Shown here piece by piece: positions 29,720 to 38,524 of a stretch of 41,794 bases of DNA (position 1 is the first letter of the stretch; each line of letters opens with the position of its first letter). The DNA comes from CAZPLZ01 sp964587525 (GTDB lineage: Bacteria > Oederibacteriota > CAKKQC01). The position numbers were made by a program, and so were the translations under genes. Location of the stretch: the NCBI GenBank assembly GCA_964587525.1, contig CAZPLZ010000003.1:1-41794 (forward strand), written 5' to 3'. The notes under the pieces are model-generated. The model saw nothing but the letters and a program-made list of their open reading frames with translations. It did not search any database and was not told where the DNA came from.

Positions 29720-31738
29720 TTATTTCGCCGAGGCGATCAGGTTTTTAAATCCGCCCTCGTCGAGGACTTTCACGTTTAATTTTTTTGCTTTTGCCAGTTT
29801 CGAGCCTGCCCCGGAGCCGGTCACCACATAGTCCGTCTTTTTTGATACCGAGGCGGAGGCGTTGCCGCCCAGCTTGCGCACCAGGGCTTCCGCCTCGGTG
29901 CGGGAGTACCCCTCCAGTTCACCGGTAAACACGAACGTTTTTCCAGCCAGCGCATCGGAGAGAGGCGCTTCGTCTTTTGTCCGTTTGGTGTTCACGCCGG
30001 CCCTTTTCAGTTTCTTGAGAATGGTCTTGACCTGCGGCTGCTTGAAGAAAGCGGTGATGGAGGCGGCCACAATGGGACCGACCTCGTGGATGTCGGTTAG
30101 CCCCTCCGTGGAGGCTGCCGCCAGGTTGTCCAGGCTGGGATAGCGCTGCGCCAGGATCTCCGCCACCCTTGAGCCGACGTGCCGGATCCCCAGGGCGTAG
30201 ATGAGGGCGGAGAGTGGGCGCTGCTTGCTGGCGGCGATGGCCTCGAGGACGTTCTCCGCAGATTTTTCGGCCATCCGCTCCAGGCCTTCCACCTGTTCTC
30301 TGGTGAGGGAATACAGGTCGGCACAGTCACACATCAGTTTTTTCTCCACAAGCTGGGCGATCAGTTGTGAGCCAACGTGCTCAATCTCCATCGCCTTCCG
30401 CCGGGTAAAGTGTTCGATACGCTGCTTGACCTGAGCGGGGCAGGCGACATTCTCGCAGCGGGTCGCGACCTCGCCCTCGGCCCGGGTGACGGGCTCCCCG
30501 CACTCCGGGCACCGGCCGGGCATCCTGAACGTTTTCTCCTTGCCGGTTCGTTGCTCCGTCACGGCGCTCACGACTTTGGGGATCACCTCACCGCCCTTTT
30601 CGATCACCACCAGGTCGCCGGTCCGGATGTCCTTGCGCTTGATCTCCTCCTCGTTGTGCAAGGTGGCGCGGCTGATGGTGGTGCCGCCCAGCGAAACCGG
30701 CTCCAGCGACGCGACAGGCGTCAGGGTGCCGGTGCGCCCCACCTGCACCACGATGGCCTTGAGCCGGGTCGTGGCCTGCCGGGTGGGAAACTTGAACGCG
30801 ATGGCGTACCGGGGGCTCTTGGTGGTGGCGCCCAGTTTGCGCTGCTGTTCAAAGGAGTTGATCTTGATCACCATGCCGTCGATGTCGTAGGGCAGGGTGT
30901 CCCGTCGTTTTTCCCACTTCGCACAGATGGCCAAAGCTTCCTCGGGCGAAGAGGCTTGAGTCCACTCCTTGACGACCTTGAGGTCGAATGTGGCAAAGGC
31001 CGACAGGGCGTCAGCATGGGTTGTGAATGTCCGGCCATCGGAGCGCGCGAGCGTGTGGATGAAAAGATTCAGCCCCCGCCGGCCTACAAGGTTCGGGTCC
31101 TGGAGTTTCAGCGAGCCGGCGGCGGCGTTGCGGGGGTTAGCGAACGGTTCTTCGTCTTCCGCTTCTTTTTCTTCGTTGATGGCCTGAAAGGTTTCCCGGG
31201 AGAGAAACACCTCGCCGCGCACCTCCAGAAATTTTGGGACGGGGCCGCCTGAACTGGACAGCCGCAGCGGAACCGCGCGGATGGTTTTGATGTTGCCGGT
31301 GATCTCATCGCCATACTCGCCATCGCCCCGGGTTGCCCCGCGCACCAGCAGGCCCTCCTCGTAGGACAGGGAAACTGCGACCCCGTCAATCTTAGGCTCC
31401 ACGACGTATTCGAACCGCGCCCCCGGCAGGAGCCGGCGGCACCGCTCCGCCCATTCGCGCACCTCGTCTTCCGCGTAGGTGTTTTCGAGCGACAGCATGG
31501 GCGGATCATGCCTGGCCACAGGGAATTTCTTCGTGGGCGCGCCGCCCACCCGTTGGGTGGGGGAGTCGGGCGTGACCAGCTCCGGGTGCTGGGCCTCGAG
31601 CTCTACAAGTTGCCGCATGAGGCGGTCATAGGCCGCATCGGGGATGGATGGCCTGGCCTTCAAGAAGTACTTCCGGTCGTGCTGGCGAATCTGCCGCCGC
31701 AGCGTCTCGATCTTCGTTGTGATCTTCGCGTCAGCCAT
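29720..31738 (-). CDS. ligA: NAD-dependent DNA ligase
   Basis: A 672-residue enzyme of normal length that seals nicks in replication and repair. Domain Ia (YDRLMRQLVELEAQHPEL) is followed by the adenylation domain with the active lysine in VVEPKIDGVAVSL. Next come the OB fold (VGRTGTLTPVASLEPV), the four-cysteine zinc finger (CPECGEP and CENVACPAQ), the helix-hairpin-helix repeats and a C-terminal BRCT domain (ALAGKTFVFTGELEGYSRTE). The ATG at 31738 overlaps the stop of the upstream permease gene by 8 bp, so it is the last gene of the gatCAB-purM-transporter operon. Confidence 0.97.
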   Translation of the reverse strand: MADAKITTKIETLRRQIRQHDRKYFLKARPSIPDAAYDRLMRQLVELEAQHPELVTPDSPTQRVGGAPTKKFPVARHDPPMLSLENTYAEDEVREWAERCRRLLPGARFEYVVEPKIDGVAVSLSYEEGLLVRGATRGDGEYGDEITGNIKTIRAVPLRLSSSGGPVPKFLEVRGEVFLSRETFQAINEEKEAEDEEPFANPRNAAAGSLKLQDPNLVGRRGLNLFIHTLARSDGRTFTTHADALSAFATFDLKVVKEWTQASSPEEALAICAKWEKRRDTLPYDIDGMVIKINSFEQQRKLGATTKSPRYAIAFKFPTRQATTRLKAIVVQVGRTGTLTPVASLEPVSLGGTTISRATLHNEEEIKRKDIRTGDLVVIEKGGEVIPKVVSAVTEQRTGKEKTFRMPGRCPECGEPVTRAEGEVATRCENVACPAQVKQRIEHFTRRKAMEIEHVGSQLIAQLVEKKLMCDCADLYSLTREQVEGLERMAEKSAENVLEAIAASKQRPLSALIYALGIRHVGSRVAEILAQRYPSLDNLAAASTEGLTDIHEVGPIVAASITAFFKQPQVKTILKKLKRAGVNTKRTKDEAPLSDALAGKTFVFTGELEGYSRTEAEALVRKLGGNASASVSKKTDYVVTGSGAGSKLAKAKKLNVKVLDEGGFKNLIASAK

Positions 31739-33662
31739 ATGTCCGGGGGAGCGCGAGGCTGCGCTGAAGCGTCCGGTGCGCGAAGACGAACACCACCAGC
31801 GGCGGCAGGGTGGCCAGCGCCATCAGGGCTCCCAGGAGGGGGCCGGCAGCCTCCATCGAGTTCACGTTGAAGATGAACACGGGCAGCGTCCACTGGGACC
31901 GCTGCTGGCAGACGATCAGGGCCCAGATGAAATTGGAGTAGGAGAAGAGAAACGCGTACAGGCTGACCACCGCCAGCATGGGGCGCGCGAACGGGAGGGA
32001 GACTTTCCAGAAGAGCGCCCAATCGTCCGCACCTTCGACCTGAGCCTGCTCAAGATAGCTTTTGGGGATGCTGTCGAACACGCTCTTCATGAGATAGATG
32101 TAGTACCCGTTGACGGCGGTGGGCAGCACGAGTGCCCAGACCGTGTTGAGCAACCCTAAGTCTCTCAGCAGTATGAAGTTGGGCACCGCGATCGCTTCGA
32201 TGGGAAAGGCCGCCAGGGCGAGAAAGCCGATGAGCACCATCTGGCCCGGCCCCAGCGCAAACCGGGAGAGCGCGTAACCGGCTGTGGTGTTGATGAACAA
32301 CGACAGCAGGGTGAACAGGAGCGTGAACCTGGCAGTATTCCACAGCGCCGGGGACGCGATCACGATGAAATTCCAAGCGCGCCGGTAGTTCTTGAACACC
32401 ATCTCCCCCAGGTAGGCTACCTTATGCTCCTCCCAATCCAACCGGTCAATGGCCGGTTGCGGCCAGGGGGTATCTTCGAAGCGGCGTAAAGCTGTTCCGT
32501 GTGCCACATGAAGCGCTTCGAGGGTCTGGTACTTCTCCTTCAGGTAGCGCTGCCAGATCACTTCGCTGCTGTACACGCGCAGCGATTCGAGTGGCGCGAT
32601 CCGGACAAAGGCGTCCCAGTCATCAAATGCAGACGAGGCTGTGATCTCGTGCGCCGTGGCCGGGAGCGAGACCCGGTCGCGGGGCACGCCGTATACGGCG
32701 ACGACCTTGTTCTCTGTGCCGTGCCGCTGAAGCAGGAACTTCCTGAATTTGGCCACGACCCCCTCGGTGGCCTTGATCTCGAGGAAATAGGGGTTGATAA
32801 CTTCACGTACGTACTTCTCCCAGGACCGCCGTTGGGCCGCTTCGGCTGGCACGGATTCGGGCAGGTGTACATCTTGCCACGAGGTGTACGTGGTGCCCAT
32901 CTGGGCGTTGAGCCGGCTCAGCTCTGTGCCAATTTCCGGGAGGGACTGCAGATACGCTCGATAAAACCGGGCACTAGGCTGAGCTAGGCGCCAGGCCGGA
33001 CGCACCGCGTGCTCAAGGAAGTTCCGGTATTCCATGAGCCAGGTGTCGTCCAGCGGGTATCTCTGGCGCAGATTGGGATTGGGAGTTTCCGGGACCTGCA
33101 CATGCGCGAACGTGAGGAATTCGGATTGAAATTTTTCATTAACGGTCGCAATGGTCCGGTACTTTCGCTTCAAGTATTTTTTCCACGCTTCCTCACCCAA
33201 CCCCGTGTAGGCGGTGAACGGGATCTCGATTTTGAAGTACCCCCATCCGGTGAACAGCACCTGCAGGTGTGTCCAGGGCATCCGCTCCTTGAGGCAGGCC
33301 AAGGCGTCCTGTGCCCGTTGCTGCCAGTTACCTGAGAGCCGAGGGGCTTCCTTCATGCCAAGAATGGTGTCGACGTCCGAAACCTCGACCCCGTAGAAGT
33401 CGTTAAAACCGGTCATCGAGGGCCAGTAGTCGTACCGGATCGTCAGGTAATACACGTACAGGCGCTTGGGGTTGACGAGGTAGGTGAGATTGGGCCACCT
33501 GCGGCCCGCCCACCAGTCGGTCGGGTCGCCGAAGGAGAGCGCGCCCATCAAGGCAAATGGCGCCAGGATCAGGCACGCCAGCAGGGCGATCCCCGGGTAG
33601 ATGGTCGCCTGGAAAACCCGTTCGTGGATGCCGGCGCGCTTGAAGGGGAGTAGTAGTGGCAT
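31731..33662 (-). CDS. Sugar ABC transporter permease (MalG-like) with ~380-residue insert
   Basis: A 643-residue protein. One membrane helix lies at ~22-43. The remaining MalG-type permease core starts near 440 (WNTARFTLLFTLLSLFINTT) and carries the EAA loop at ~538-561 (EQAQVEGADDWALFWKVSLP), which docks to an ABC ATPase. Normal members of the family are ~280 residues; here residues ~50-430 are an insert between helices 1 and 2, expected outside the cytoplasm. The insert has four degenerate units such as WKKYLKRKYRTIATVNEKF and WQRYLKEKYQTLEALHVAHG ending in VPE or WPQ. This pattern resembles a segment seen in GH42-type glycosidases. It follows the fused binding protein-permease by 12 bp. 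No ATPase gene is in the window. Confidence 0.85.
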   Translation of the reverse strand: MPLLLPFKRAGIHERVFQATIYPGIALLACLILAPFALMGALSFGDPTDWWAGRRWPNLTYLVNPKRLYVYYLTIRYDYWPSMTGFNDFYGVEVSDVDTILGMKEAPRLSGNWQQRAQDALACLKERMPWTHLQVLFTGWGYFKIEIPFTAYTGLGEEAWKKYLKRKYRTIATVNEKFQSEFLTFAHVQVPETPNPNLRQRYPLDDTWLMEYRNFLEHAVRPAWRLAQPSARFYRAYLQSLPEIGTELSRLNAQMGTTYTSWQDVHLPESVPAEAAQRRSWEKYVREVINPYFLEIKATEGVVAKFRKFLLQRHGTENKVVAVYGVPRDRVSLPATAHEITASSAFDDWDAFVRIAPLESLRVYSSEVIWQRYLKEKYQTLEALHVAHGTALRRFEDTPWPQPAIDRLDWEEHKVAYLGEMVFKNYRRAWNFIVIASPALWNTARFTLLFTLLSLFINTTAGYALSRFALGPGQMVLIGFLALAAFPIEAIAVPNFILLRDLGLLNTVWALVLPTAVNGYYIYLMKSVFDSIPKSYLEQAQVEGADDWALFWKVSLPFARPMLAVVSLYAFLFSYSNFIWALIVCQQRSQWTLPVFIFNVNSMEAAGPLLGALMALATLPPLVVFVFAHRTLQRSLALPRTYG

Positions 33663-33674
33663 GGTTGGTTTACC

Positions 33675-36050
33675 TCACTCTTCCAGCAGCCTCAGTTGCC
33701 CGCGCCGGATGGCGCGCATCTGGTAGATAGAAAAGATCAGGATGACCGACACCAACAGCCACACCTCCGCCATCGCGTAACCGAACCGGATGTTCACGTA
33801 CGCCTGGGTGAAGATGTCGAGCCCGAGCACGTACGTGGCCTTTGCGGGCCCACCACCGGTCATTAAAAATACATGTTCCGACGTGCGCGCGACAGAGATC
33901 AGCCACCCCACCAGGCTGATCCCGATCAGGGGCGCAAGGAAGGGAAGGGTGACGGAGGTGAACCGTTCCACCAGGCCAGCCCCGGCGATCTCAGCGTCTT
34001 CGTACAGCTCTTCGGGAATGGCGGAGAGCCCGGCCAGGTAGATCAACCCGCTGACGCCCAGCGTGGACCACGCCTGCGCCAGCACCACGCTGAACATGGC
34101 CACGCCAGGTTCACCCAGCCAGTTCCGGGGTGAGAAGCCGAGCAGGGTGACCAGGCTGTTGAACGGCCCTGCGTATATCTGCTGCCAGATCATGGCGATG
34201 ACCACCGCGCTGGCCACGGCGGGAAAGAAGAAGGCGGTACGGATGATGAACTTCATCCAGGGCAGGTTTGCCAGTACGAGCGCCAGGAGCAGCGGCGCCA
34301 CAAAGCCCAGGAAGAACGAGAGCAGGAGGTAGAACAGGGTGTTCAGCACCGCGCCATGGGTGACCGGGCTCGCGATGACATCGAGATAGTTCGTCAAACC
34401 CGTGAATGTCCCGCCGTCTCGCAGGACATGCGCGAAGGTGCTCATGTAGAGTCCTTTCAAGAGCGGCAGGACGCCGAACACGATTGCGAGGGACACCGCA
34501 GGCGCGAATAGTCCCAGGGCAAACAGCCAGCGCGTTGGGGTCATGGCCTGAGCCGGCGTTACGCGCAATTCTTTGAGTTCGTCCCTCAGGGTCAGGCCGA
34601 GCCGCAGCAGGCCGTATCCAAAAGCGGCAGCGAACAGCCCCAGCGCACCCCATCCGATCACTCGCCAGGTCCAGGAAGCCCGCCGCGTTGTGAGCCGCAC
34701 CGTCGAGTCGAATTCCTTCTGCGCCGCGCGCAGCACTGCAACCGGATCCCCACCTTGAAGGAGCAACCCGGTGAGTTTTTTTCCTAGGATTTCAGCGAGC
34801 TGCTCGAATTCAAGATCCGGCGGCATCGGCCGGGCTTGCGCGGTGGCTCGTTCCATCGCCGGGCCCCACTCGGACGGAAAATTTCTCACGGCCGGGTGAT
34901 CAGGGTACCGAATGGTGAAGTAAGGAGGGATGCGCCCCCCGGTGCGGGCAGCCATCTCAAGCCAGGTCTGCTCCAACGGTACGCCGGCCCAGCTCCCGGT
35001 GGTGTGAAATTCCCAGATCAACTGGCGGCGGCGAGCGTCGCGGACAAAGCTGGGAATGATAACAAATTGCCCGCTTTGTGCATAGGCGAGCGGCTCGGTG
35101 GTAAAGGCGCCTGGGATAGCGGACAGCAACGGTGGCTGCGGGTACATGTAGCGGTTTCCCTCGTCGGTGGTGAGGACGGCATCCCCATCGGTCGTGAGGG
35201 CGATCGCGATCCGACGTTCGCGGGCGAATTGACGCAGCCCCTTGCCGGTGTCGGTGACGGTCAGCACGCCCGGGCCAGCATCCCTGAATTGCTGGCCGAG
35301 GTGGGCGATGAACTCGGCAGCACGGCGCGATGCGTCGTCCAGCAGGTTGACCTCCAGCCCGTGGCGCTCAAGCCGTACCGTCCGTTCCCCGCCCGCCTGC
35401 CTCGTCAGCGCCATCCAGAGATAGGCCAGGGGTTTCCCACCGACGATTCCAAACCCCGCCCGCTGGCCGGGGGAGGTCAGCCGGGTGGCGAGTTTGACCA
35501 GGTCGTCCCATGATTCTGGCATGTCGCGAGCCTTAAGGCCGTGATCGGCGAAGGTGGCACGGTTGCCGGCGAGCAGCGCGTAGGACGCACCCACTACCAC
35601 GCCCCAGTCCCGCCCTTCGAGTTTCAGGTCAGAAACGAGTGACGGTGGCCAGCGATCCTTTCCGGGCCAGGCCGCGACGAGGTCGTCCAGGGGCTGAATC
35701 AAGCCCTCGCGGACATAACCGCCCAGGTCAGGAAAGAACACCAGCGCAATATCGGGCCCCGCGGTGCCGGCGATGCTCATGACCTGCACGGCGTTTTCGT
35801 GCACGCCGGGCAACCTGAGCTGCTCGAACGCCACCACCTCCACGCCGGGGTGGGTGCGGAGAAAGCTCTCAAAGCTGGTGCGAGCGGACAGATTGGGGAT
35901 CGAGGTGGCCCCCTTCCAGGGCACCAGGCCACTCTGGGCCGTGAGGACAGTTCGCGCAAAGGCCTGTGGTGCGCACATGGTCAGCGGGAAAACAGCGGTC
36001 AGGATTGCGATTGCGGCGCACATGGGCTGTTTGGAAAACAACGCCCGCAT
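33675..36050 (-). CDS. Solute-binding protein fused to MalF-like ABC permease
   Basis: A ~791-residue protein joining two normally separate subunits. A signal peptide (AAIAILTAVFPLTMCAPQAF) is followed by a family 1 sugar-binding protein at ~40-480 (TAGPDIALVFFPDLGGYV, PESWDDLVKLATRLTSPGQR, QSGQFVIIPSF). A membrane helix at ~500 leads to a MalF-type permease from ~545 on, with the EAA loop near 686-709 (YEDAEIAGAGLVERFTSVTL) and the typical LMTGGGPAKATYVLGLDIF. The tethered binding domain would present the ligand directly to the pore. The sugar is unknown. ATG at 36050 is chosen over GTG at 36056; neither has a good ribosome-binding site. It starts 6 bp after purM. Confidence 0.87.
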   Translation of the reverse strand: MRALFSKQPMCAAIAILTAVFPLTMCAPQAFARTVLTAQSGLVPWKGATSIPNLSARTSFESFLRTHPGVEVVAFEQLRLPGVHENAVQVMSIAGTAGPDIALVFFPDLGGYVREGLIQPLDDLVAAWPGKDRWPPSLVSDLKLEGRDWGVVVGASYALLAGNRATFADHGLKARDMPESWDDLVKLATRLTSPGQRAGFGIVGGKPLAYLWMALTRQAGGERTVRLERHGLEVNLLDDASRRAAEFIAHLGQQFRDAGPGVLTVTDTGKGLRQFARERRIAIALTTDGDAVLTTDEGNRYMYPQPPLLSAIPGAFTTEPLAYAQSGQFVIIPSFVRDARRRQLIWEFHTTGSWAGVPLEQTWLEMAARTGGRIPPYFTIRYPDHPAVRNFPSEWGPAMERATAQARPMPPDLEFEQLAEILGKKLTGLLLQGGDPVAVLRAAQKEFDSTVRLTTRRASWTWRVIGWGALGLFAAAFGYGLLRLGLTLRDELKELRVTPAQAMTPTRWLFALGLFAPAVSLAIVFGVLPLLKGLYMSTFAHVLRDGGTFTGLTNYLDVIASPVTHGAVLNTLFYLLLSFFLGFVAPLLLALVLANLPWMKFIIRTAFFFPAVASAVVIAMIWQQIYAGPFNSLVTLLGFSPRNWLGEPGVAMFSVVLAQAWSTLGVSGLIYLAGLSAIPEELYEDAEIAGAGLVERFTSVTLPFLAPLIGISLVGWLISVARTSEHVFLMTGGGPAKATYVLGLDIFTQAYVNIRFGYAMAEVWLLVSVILIFSIYQMRAIRRGQLRLLEE

Positions 36051-36056
36051 ATGCAC

Positions 36057-37082
36057 TTATTCTAGACGGAAAGGCCTCCCCCGGACGACTTCGCCCACGA
36101 CCTGCGCGTTCTCGCCTGCGTTCCGCAGGCATTTCAGCGCTTCACCGGTGTGATTTTTTTTGACGACCACCAGCAGGCCGATCCCCATGTTGAATGTGCG
36201 GAACATCTCCGCCTCGCTCACCCGCCCCAGCCGCTTGATCAGGCTAAAGATGGGTGGGACTGGCCAGGTTCCCCGGTAGAGTTTCACGCCGCAACCCCGG
36301 GGCAGGATACGCGGGGCGTTGCCGGGAAGCCCGCCACCGGTGATGTGCGCGAATCCCAGCGCAGGGGTTCTCTTGAGCAGACGGTGGATGGTCTTGACGT
36401 AGATGCGGTGGGGGCGGAGCAGTTCCTCCGCCAGGGTGCAGCCCAGCTCCGGCACCTTGCGCTTCAGCGGGAGGCGCTTGATCTTGAGCAAAAGTTTGAT
36501 GGCGAGGGAGTAACCGTTGCTGTGCAGCCCCGTCGAGCCGACCCCGATCACGACATCGGCAGGTCGGATCCTGCTCCCGTCGATGACCTCACGTTTCTTC
36601 ACGGCACCTACGCAAAAGCCTGCCAAGTCGTACTCCCCACGGGCATACAGGCCGGGCAGTTCGGCGGTCTCGCCACCAATCAAGGTGCACCCCGCCTGCC
36701 GGCAGCCTTCCAGGAGGCCCCGAATGATCTGTTTGCCAACCGGCAGGGTGAGTTTTCCGACTCCCAAATAATCCAGGAAGAACATCGGCCGGGCGCCTTG
36801 CACGGCCACGTCATTGGCGCACATGGCCACGCAGTCTTGCCCCACGGTGTCGTGCTTGCCGGTCAGGAAGGCCACCTTCAGTTTGGTACCCACGCTGTCG
36901 GTGCTGGCCACGAGGAGGGACGGTTTGCCCTTGGCGCGGGGCACCCGGTACAGCGCTGCGAACCCCCCGACGCCGGCGACCACGTTGCGGTCGCGGCTAC
37001 CCTTGGTCAAGGTTTTGATGTACTTGACGAGCGCCTCACCCTTGGCGATGTCCACGCCGGCGGCTCTGTACGTGAAGCTCAT
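36057..37082 (-). CDS. purM: Phosphoribosylformylglycinamidine cyclo-ligase (AIR synthetase)
   Basis: A 341-residue enzyme of purine synthesis step 5, normal length. Signatures are SFTYRAAGVDIAKGEALV, LVASTDSVGTKLKVAF, the metal-binding DCVAMCANDVAVQGARPMFF, IGGETAELPGLY, and GFAHITGGGLPGNAPRILP. The ATG at 37082 overlaps the gatB stop by 4 bases (ATGA). It is separated from the purN-H-D-E block by ~18 kb in this window and sits between amidotransferase and transporter genes. Confidence 0.96.
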   Translation of the reverse strand: MSFTYRAAGVDIAKGEALVKYIKTLTKGSRDRNVVAGVGGFAALYRVPRAKGKPSLLVASTDSVGTKLKVAFLTGKHDTVGQDCVAMCANDVAVQGARPMFFLDYLGVGKLTLPVGKQIIRGLLEGCRQAGCTLIGGETAELPGLYARGEYDLAGFCVGAVKKREVIDGSRIRPADVVIGVGSTGLHSNGYSLAIKLLLKIKRLPLKRKVPELGCTLAEELLRPHRIYVKTIHRLLKRTPALGFAHITGGGLPGNAPRILPRGCGVKLYRGTWPVPPIFSLIKRLGRVSEAEMFRTFNMGIGLLVVVKKNHTGEALKCLRNAGENAQVVGEVVRGRPFRLE

Positions 37083-38524
37083 GACTTGTTCAATGCTTCC
37101 TGAAGCAGTTGGTTGACCTTTTGCGGGTTGGCTTTGCCGCCGGTGGCTTTCATCACCCGGCCGACCAGAAAGCCGATGGCTTGTTTTTTCCCGGCCTTGA
37201 AGTCGGCCACCGGCCCTGCGTGCTGCGAGAGCACCTTCGCAATCTCCGCGTTGAGCGTGCTCTCATCGGTGATCTGGACCAGCCCCTGCTCTTTGACGAC
37301 CGCCGTGGCGTTGCGACCGGTCTCGAACATGGTGACCCAGACCGTCTTGCCGATCTTGCCACTGATGGTTCCACTTTCGATTAAGGCCAGCAACTCGGCC
37401 AGGGCCGGTGCAGAGACCTTGGAGTCCCTGATCGAAAGGCCCGCGGCATTGAGCGCACCCAACAGCTCGGTCATGATCCAGTTGCTGGCCGCCTTGGGGG
37501 GAGCTCCGGCCTTGACGGTTGCCTCGAAGTACTCCGCGACCTCGCGCTGGGCGGTGAGCACACCCGCATCGTATTCGGGCAGGCCGAACTGCGAGATGAA
37601 TTTTTCCTTTTTGGCCGCGGGCATCTCTGGCAGGCGAGCGCGCAGTTGTGCGAGCTTGGCCTCGTCCACGGTGAAGGCTGGCAGGTCCGGTTCAGGGAAG
37701 TAGCGGTAATCGTGAGCGCCTTCCTTGCTCCGCATCGAGTGGGTGGCGCCGGTGTCTTCGTCGTAGAGCCGGGTTTCCTGTGTGAGGGGTTTGCTTTTCC
37801 TTAGGGCTTCGCGTTGGCGTGCGGCCTCGAAGGTCAGCGCCCGCTCCACGGCCCTGAACGAGTTCATGTTCTTGATCTCGACCTTGGCGCCCAGCTCCGT
37901 GTCACCTGCACGGCGGACGGAGATGTTGGCGTCGCACCGCAGGCTGCCCTCCTCCATGTTGCCGTCGGAGACGCCGAGATACCGGACAAGCGTTTGGAGA
38001 AATTTTAAGTACTCAACGGCGTCGCTGGGCACCCGCAGATCCGGCTCGCCTACGATCTCCAGTAGCGGCACGCCGGACCGGTTGTAGTCCACCAGCGCCG
38101 AGGTGCCGCCACCGATCTTCTCCCCCTCCCCTTCGTGGATGAGCTTGCCGGCGTCCTCTTCGAGGTGGACCCGCTTCACCCGGATCAGCCTATTGCCTTC
38201 CAGTTGAACGTGGCCGTTGCCGGCGAATGGAATGTCGTACTGGGAGATCTGGAAGTTCTTGGGCAGGTCCGGGTAGTAGTAGTGCTTGCGGTCGAACTTG
38301 AACCGCGGGGCGATCGTGCAGTTGAGTGCCAGGCCCACCGTGAGGGCGTAATCAAGCGCGGTCTCGTTGAGCGAAGGCAGCACACCCGGCAACCCTAGAC
38401 AGATGGGGCAGACTTGGCTGTTCGGTGCGGCGCCGAATTTCGTAGGGCAGCTACAAAAAACCTTGGTCTTGGTGGACAGCTCCACATGCACTTCCAGTCC
38501 GATCACGGTCTCGAAGTCAGGCAT
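37079..38524 (-). CDS. gatB: Asp-tRNA(Asn)/Glu-tRNA(Gln) amidotransferase subunit B
   Basis: A 481-residue subunit that binds the misacylated tRNA and activates its carboxylate. Signatures are FETVIGLEVHVELSTKTKVF, PNSQVCPICLGLPGVLPSLN, FDRKHYYYPDLPKNFQISQY, DYNRSGVPLLEIV, and HDYRYFPEPDLP, with a C-terminal YqeY-like helical tail. The ATG at 38524 starts the conserved sequence; the open frame upstream to 38674 is not conserved and overlaps gatA. It overlaps gatA by 8 bp and purM by 4 bp. Confidence 0.96.
   Translation of the reverse strand: MPDFETVIGLEVHVELSTKTKVFCSCPTKFGAAPNSQVCPICLGLPGVLPSLNETALDYALTVGLALNCTIAPRFKFDRKHYYYPDLPKNFQISQYDIPFAGNGHVQLEGNRLIRVKRVHLEEDAGKLIHEGEGEKIGGGTSALVDYNRSGVPLLEIVGEPDLRVPSDAVEYLKFLQTLVRYLGVSDGNMEEGSLRCDANISVRRAGDTELGAKVEIKNMNSFRAVERALTFEAARQREALRKSKPLTQETRLYDEDTGATHSMRSKEGAHDYRYFPEPDLPAFTVDEAKLAQLRARLPEMPAAKKEKFISQFGLPEYDAGVLTAQREVAEYFEATVKAGAPPKAASNWIMTELLGALNAAGLSIRDSKVSAPALAELLALIESGTISGKIGKTVWVTMFETGRNATAVVKEQGLVQITDESTLNAEIAKVLSQHAGPVADFKAGKKQAIGFLVGRVMKATGGKANPQKVNQLLQEALNKS

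Noticed and set aside
36150..37103. A 317-codon plus-strand frame, and similar long frames at 14476-15156 and 30377-31252
   Set aside because: Each lies fully antisense to a well-identified gene (purM, purD, ligA) and encodes low-complexity sequence without a domain.
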